DNA of 7,770 nucleotides, from positions 1-7,770 of the forward strand of contig JBFHER010000176.1 of assembly GCA_041584055.1 (NCBI GenBank). The letters run 5' to 3'. Shown here piece after piece: positions 4,819 through 7,770 of the stretch. This DNA is from JBFHER01 sp041584055 (GTDB lineage: Bacteria > Bacteroidota > Bacteroidia > Bacteroidales > UBA5342). Position 1 is the first letter of the stretch. Every line of letters begins with the position of its first letter. The notes beneath the pieces are model-generated. The model ran no database searches, was not told the DNA's origin, and was given only the letters and a program-made list of their open reading frames with translations. The translations under genes and the position numbers were made by a program.

Positions 4819-7146
4819 ATGAAAATGAAAAACGTAGTTTATCTGGCACTGCTATTTGTGCCTTTTGTTATTTCGTGTACGCAGGAGGAGTGCGAAACGG
4901 ATCAAATTGTTTTAGAGATCATTCAGGGAGAGTGGACTGTAAAAACAGCAGAATCAGCCACAATTAAAGTTAAAATTGAAGGGAATCAGGGTGTGGTAAG
5001 TGATGCCGGCACATCGGGCTATCAAAATGGAGATGTCATTTGGAAAGATATTGTTTCCAATTCGGCGATCTCTTTTAATTTTGATGAAATTGGGATCGAT
5101 GGCTCTTCTCAAAATGCTAGCATCACCGTTGTTAATGAATGGATCATTACCATTAATGTTAATAATGATGTCAGACAGGCAGCAAAGGATGGGGTGCGAT
5201 ACGATACGCTGACCGGAACCTGGCGCCGGGTTGAAAGTAACAATCCGGCTAATGATAACATGCTCATCACCATTAACGGGACTTCAGGACACATAACAGA
5301 CTCCGGAAATTCAAGCACTTTTGGCATCGGTGAAATAAAATGGAAGGATATTGCACCTGATTCAGAAACCACGTTCTCCTATTATGAACTGGGGAGTGAT
5401 GGTCAATACTATGTTGCAGTTATGACCATAATTAACGACTCTGTTCTGAATGTTTCTGTGGGATCTACTGGTGCGGGAAACATCCAAAAATGGATTCGAA
5501 ATGGCACCGGTACGGATGGTCCCTACACATCACAGCTGCTTGATTGCAACGCTTTCTCATCCTCAATGACACTGAAAAATGGTCCCGCTGATGTGGATTA
5601 CATCGTGGATTGTGTATTGGATGTAACAGCGCCACTGGTGATTGAGGCAGGTGTGGTGATCTCCTTTAAAGAAAATGCCGGTTTAGGTGTTTATGATAAT
5701 GGGACCTTGAATATGTTGGGTACTGCTGAAGAACCCATTATTCTTAAGGGAGACTCTCCGGTTAAGGGCTTCTGGAGAGGGATACACATTGAAACATCAT
5801 CCGTAAACAATCAGTTTTCTGATGTGATCATCTCCGATGCAGGTAGTAACTATGTTTATTGTTGTAACATGGCTGCATCGCTTTTCAACAAAGACGGTAA
5901 AATTGGTTTGAAAAATGTAACCTTTGCCAATGGAGGAGGAGTTGGCATTGCAGCTTCGAATGATGCACAGTTTACATCATTTGAAGGTGTCGTGGTTACA
6001 ACGCACGATGATTTTCCACTTAGCATAACGATGAATGTTCTGAATGATATTTCTGACCCAGGCTCCAACTTTACAGGCAATGTAAAAGATTACATTTATG
6101 TTGCTTCAACACCCACCTTAGAAGCAATCACCTGGTCAAAAACAACGGTTCCCTATTTGGTGGAAGGAGATGTGTTGGATGTGAAGCATGCCATGGTCAT
6201 TGAGGCAGGAACAGAAATTGCTTTCGAAGAAAACGGTGGTGTTGGTGTTTACGATGGAGGAAGCCTAAAAATAACAGGTACTTCGGATATGCCGGTCATT
6301 TTGAGAGGTTGGGAAGATGTGGCTGGTTATTGGCGAGGCATTCACATCGAAACCAACAGCCTATCCAACGATTTACAATATCTGAACATCGAAAATGCCG
6401 GTAGTAATTATGTGTATTGCTGTAATGAGCCCGCTGCCCTATATTTGAAAACAGGAAAATGTAAGCTTCAAAATGTTTCCATCGAAAGTAACAGTGTCGG
6501 GATATATGCTGCTACAAACTTCAGCTTTAGTGGCTATAGCAACATCTCTATCAACGCTGACAAAGAACCGCTTAAAATTGCTGCGGAACGCGCATCTGAA
6601 CTGGATGAACTTTCGACTTATTCGAGCAGCAGTGCAGCTTATAACTACATTGCCTTTGTTAATTCGGATGTGAAAAGTTCAACGTTATTTAAAACAAATG
6701 CGTCTGGTACCCCTTACCTGATTGCCGAAGTGCTTGATGTTACAATGCCGCTCACTATCGAAAAAGGGGTGGAGTTGGTGTTTAAATCGGGTGGCGGTTT
6801 GGGCGTTTACGACGACGGCTCCATAAGCATTAACGGGACGGCCGATGATCAGGTTGTTCTTCGTGGTTATGAAGATATTCCAGGCTATTGGCGAGGCATT
6901 CATACTGAAACCAATAGCATCAATAATAAGATTTCGAACGCAGTGATTTCAAATGCGGGAGAGAATTATGTGTACTGTTGCAATGTAAAAAGTGCACTTT
7001 ATGTAAAAGGTGGTAAACTCCAGGTGGATAATACGCTGATTCAAAAAAGCGGGGACTATGGTATCTATGTTAATACGGGCGCAACACTCACCGAATTTGC
7101 GAATACCTTCTCTGAAAATACTGGTGAAAATATTTTTTATAAATAA
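4819..7146 (+). CDS. Repeat lipoprotein: two ~100-residue N-terminal repeats and three 186-residue beta-helix-type repeats
   Basis: This is a predicted surface or periplasmic lipoprotein of unknown function, 775 residues. The signal peptide has lipobox V-I-S-C20. Residues ~35-228 hold two tandem beta-rich repeats sharing G-x-W (W39, W135), W-K-D-I (75-78, 175-178) and G-x-D-G (92-95, 192-195). Three large repeats then begin at V266, V452 and V638, each opening with V-L-D-V. Shared landmarks are G-(L/V)-G-V-Y-D, G-(T/S)-A/S-(E/D) plus V/I-I/V-L, G-(F/Y)-W-R-G-I-H and Y-V-Y-C-C-N (345-350, 531-536, 717-722). The short beta-strands, the GTA-x-x-P-I-I-L style turns and the W-R-G-I-H strand are typical of right-handed parallel beta-helix lipoproteins. 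The third repeat stops after 138 residues. Other cysteines are few (C25, C243, C265, C548). The gene stands alone: divergent from its left neighbour and closed by a strong terminator. Adhesion or glycan binding is possible, but no catalytic motif is recognised. Confidence 0.9.
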   Translation: MKMKNVVYLALLFVPFVISCTQEECETDQIVLEIIQGEWTVKTAESATIKVKIEGNQGVVSDAGTSGYQNGDVIWKDIVSNSAISFNFDEIGIDGSSQNASITVVNEWIITINVNNDVRQAAKDGVRYDTLTGTWRRVESNNPANDNMLITINGTSGHITDSGNSSTFGIGEIKWKDIAPDSETTFSYYELGSDGQYYVAVMTIINDSVLNVSVGSTGAGNIQKWIRNGTGTDGPYTSQLLDCNAFSSSMTLKNGPADVDYIVDCVLDVTAPLVIEAGVVISFKENAGLGVYDNGTLNMLGTAEEPIILKGDSPVKGFWRGIHIETSSVNNQFSDVIISDAGSNYVYCCNMAASLFNKDGKIGLKNVTFANGGGVGIAASNDAQFTSFEGVVVTTHDDFPLSITMNVLNDISDPGSNFTGNVKDYIYVASTPTLEAITWSKTTVPYLVEGDVLDVKHAMVIEAGTEIAFEENGGVGVYDGGSLKITGTSDMPVILRGWEDVAGYWRGIHIETNSLSNDLQYLNIENAGSNYVYCCNEPAALYLKTGKCKLQNVSIESNSVGIYAATNFSFSGYSNISINADKEPLKIAAERASELDELSTYSSSSAAYNYIAFVNSDVKSSTLFKTNASGTPYLIAEVLDVTMPLTIEKGVELVFKSGGGLGVYDDGSISINGTADDQVVLRGYEDIPGYWRGIHTETNSINNKISNAVISNAGENYVYCCNVKSALYVKGGKLQVDNTLIQKSGDYGIYVNTGATLTEFANTFSENTGENIFYK
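4921..5205 (+). repeat. N-terminal domain repeat A of the 775-residue lipoprotein
   Basis: Codons 35-129 encode a beta-rich unit with landmarks G-E-W39, G-x-V-I-W75-K-D-I and E-I-G-I-D-G95. Spacing to the matching residues of repeat B is 96 at the first Trp and 100 afterwards, so a 4-residue length difference lies between the first two landmarks. The G-x-W start resembles lipocalin-like small domains, but the unit is not assigned to a family. Confidence 0.6.
5206..5502 (+). repeat. N-terminal domain repeat B of the 775-residue lipoprotein
   Basis: Codons 130-228 encode the second copy: G-T-W135, I-K-W175-K-D-I and E-L-G-S-D-G195, ending with K-W-I-R-N. A short linker with C243 and C265 connects it to the beta-helix repeats. 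Confidence 0.6.
5614..6171 (+). repeat. Beta-helix repeat 1 (186 codons)
   Basis: Codons 266-451. Landmarks are V-L-D-V-T at 266, I-E-A-G-V, G-L-G-V-Y-D-N-G, G317-F-W-R-G-I-H323 and Y345-V-Y-C-C-N350. The first ~138 codons are the part conserved in all three copies. The last ~48 codons diverge in sequence but not in length. Confidence 0.85.
6172..6729 (+). repeat. Beta-helix repeat 2 (186 codons)
   Basis: Codons 452-637. Landmarks are V-L-D-V-K at 452, I-E-A-G-T, G-V-G-V-Y-D-G-G, G503-Y-W-R-G-I-H509 and Y531-V-Y-C-C-N536. Around the W-R-G-I-H strand it is nearly identical to repeat 3 at the DNA level, with 17 identical bases at 6328-6344 and 6886-6902. Confidence 0.85.
6730..7143 (+). repeat. 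Beta-helix repeat 3, C-terminally shortened (138 codons)
   Basis: Codons 638-775. Landmarks are V-L-D-V-T at 638, I-E-K-G-V, G-L-G-V-Y-D-D-G, G689-Y-W-R-G-I-H695 and Y717-V-Y-C-C-N722. It ends with the protein and lacks the ~48-residue variable linker of the first two copies. The conserved domain is therefore ~138 residues and the linker joins copies. Confidence 0.85.
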
Positions 7147-7169
7147 AAATTAAAGTCTTTTCCTTTTGC

Positions 7170-7206
7170 AAAACCGGCATTGCACTTCGAGTGATGCCGG
7201 TTTTTT
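7170..7206 (+). terminator. Strong intrinsic terminator of the repeat lipoprotein gene
   Basis: AAAACCGGCAT (7170-7180) pairs with ATGCCGGTTTT (7194-7204). An inner CACT/AGTG stem forms the top of the hairpin, and six T follow the GC-rich base of the stem. It starts 23 bases after the stop codon. Confidence 0.92.
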
Positions 7207-7321
7207 CATTGCCGTTGATGAATGGTGTCGACCATCCGATACAGAAAACTTAAAAGAGAGGGAAAAAATATTTTATTCTTAAATCAACTTAAATAGCCAA
7301 TATAATACGGAACTTATTTGC

Positions 7322-7329
7322 TACTTTTG
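7322..7329 (+). promoter_or_regulatory. Candidate -7 promoter element (TACTTTTG) for ssrA
   Basis: TACTTTTG matches TAnnTTTG exactly and is the same octamer found before the receptor gene. A start about 6-7 bases downstream would give a precursor leader of roughly 37 bases before the mature tmRNA end. No clear TTG is seen near the -33 position; the stretch around 7295-7305 is AT-rich. The rest of 7207-7321 holds nothing I can name. Confidence 0.5.
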
Positions 7330-7341
7330 TTAAAGATTTGA

Positions 7342-7357
7342 ACGCAGAACGCTGCGT
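7342..7357 (+). other. Small hairpin in the predicted tmRNA 5' leader
   Basis: ACGCAG (7342-7347) and CTGCGT (7352-7357) form a perfect 6-bp stem with an AACG tetraloop. It ends 15 bases before the predicted mature 5' end of tmRNA and would lie in the part removed by RNase P. Confidence 0.45.
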
Positions 7358-7372
7358 AGAATAAATCATCAT

Positions 7373-7770
7373 GGGGCTGACTGGTTTTGACAGCTAGATG
7401 AGGTGGTATGTAAGCATGTCGAGCATTGTACGGGGGCTCGTTAATCTCAACGTTCACATTTTTTAATTGGCGAAAACAATTACGCTCTTGCTGCTTAATC
7501 GAAGTTTAGTAGATTAACTTTATTCCGGTATTAGATATTGGAACGAGACATCGTCGGAGAAGCCCAGGCCTTGAGGCGTTTCCACCAGGCGGTGCTAGAA
7601 ATTCAGGGATAGGTTTTTAGTTGCTCTGGCTTTAAACCGAAAATAAAGGAGCTAAGGTAACGGTCGGTGGTTCTGATCCTGCTGTTACTCGAAAACCAAG
7701 TCAGAACTAAACATGTAGAAAGCTTATTAACTCCTGGTTTGGACGAGGGTTCGACTCCCTCCAGCTCCAC
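7373..7770 (+). ncRNA. ssrA: Transfer-messenger RNA (tmRNA), missing only the last two 3' bases
   Basis: tmRNA, together with SmpB, frees stalled ribosomes and tags the unfinished protein for proteolysis. The 5' end GGGGCTGACTGGTTTTGACAG is the classic tmRNA start. GGGGCTG (7373-7379) pairs with CAGCTCC (7762-7768) as the acceptor stem with one G-U pair. The T-arm is GAGGG (7745-7749), loop TTCGACT, and CCCTC (7757-7761). The window ends at A-C after the acceptor stem, so an encoded CCA end would need two more bases and the full length would be 400. It is one-piece, not permuted. The tag frame is internal, at 7469-7498. A terminator from the upstream gene and its own -7 element make it a separate unit. 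Confidence 0.97.
7469..7498 (+). other. tmRNA tag-peptide reading frame (GENNYALAA)
   Basis: From the resume codon GGC the frame reads G-E-N-N-Y-A-L-A-A followed by TAA. With the alanine carried by tmRNA itself the tag is A-GENNYALAA. The ALAA end is the usual signal for ClpXP-type proteases. Tags beginning GEN/GET and ending YALAA are known from Bacteroidetes, which supports the organism assignment. Confidence 0.93.

Noticed and set aside
5614..7143. CRISPR array or tandem-repeat non-coding element
   Set aside because: The 558-base repeats are divergent, in frame and clearly coding; there are no short identical repeats with unique spacers.
7222..7235. ATGGT-GTCG-ACCAT hairpin downstream of the terminator
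   Set aside because: The stem is only 5 bp with no T-run and no link to a gene start, so chance is the simplest explanation.
7301..7306. TATAAT as a classical -10 box for ssrA
   Set aside because: Bacteroidetes promoters use TAnnTTTG, there is no TTGACA-like box at the right distance, and an exact TAnnTTTG lies closer to the tmRNA start.

Overview
The window looks like a chromosomal segment of a Bacteroidota (Bacteroidetes) bacterium. Supporting signs are an outer-membrane receptor with an N-terminal CarboxypepD_reg-like domain, two lipoproteins with short Bacteroidetes-style signal peptides, promoter -7 elements of the TAnnTTTG type, weak or absent Shine-Dalgarno sequences, and a tmRNA tag reading GENNYALAA. 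The genus cannot be named from this sequence.

Layout, left to right. (1) Positions 1-83, minus strand: the first 27 codons of a gene cut by the window edge, possibly a SAM-dependent methyltransferase. (2) 237-2663, minus: an 808-residue TonB-dependent-receptor-like outer-membrane beta-barrel protein. No susD-like gene follows it. (3) 2804-3637, plus, divergent from the receptor: a fusion of a 2[4Fe-4S] ferredoxin domain and an FMN nitroreductase domain. The 140-base gap between these two genes holds -7-like elements and an inverted repeat. (4) 3718-4575, minus, convergent with (3) across a bidirectional terminator: a coiled-coil lipoprotein with a conserved-looking C-terminal domain. (5) 4819-7146, plus, divergent from (4): a 775-residue lipoprotein. 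It has two tandem ~100-residue repeats, then three beta-helix-type repeats with an exact 186-residue period. Each of the three carries a YVYCCN motif. A strong intrinsic terminator follows. (6) 7373-7770, plus: the tmRNA gene ssrA, complete except for the last two bases (CA) of the 3' end.

The genes alternate in strand and each major one has its own signals, so most appear to be separate transcription units rather than one operon. The only possible co-transcription is from the receptor into the partial gene at the left edge. Three products (receptor and two lipoproteins) belong to the cell envelope. The ferredoxin-nitroreductase is a cytoplasmic redox enzyme and tmRNA serves ribosome rescue.

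I see no mobile element, CRISPR array, phage gene or defence system. The most unusual object is the 775-residue repeat lipoprotein with its regularly spaced Tyr-x-Tyr-Cys-Cys-Asn motifs.
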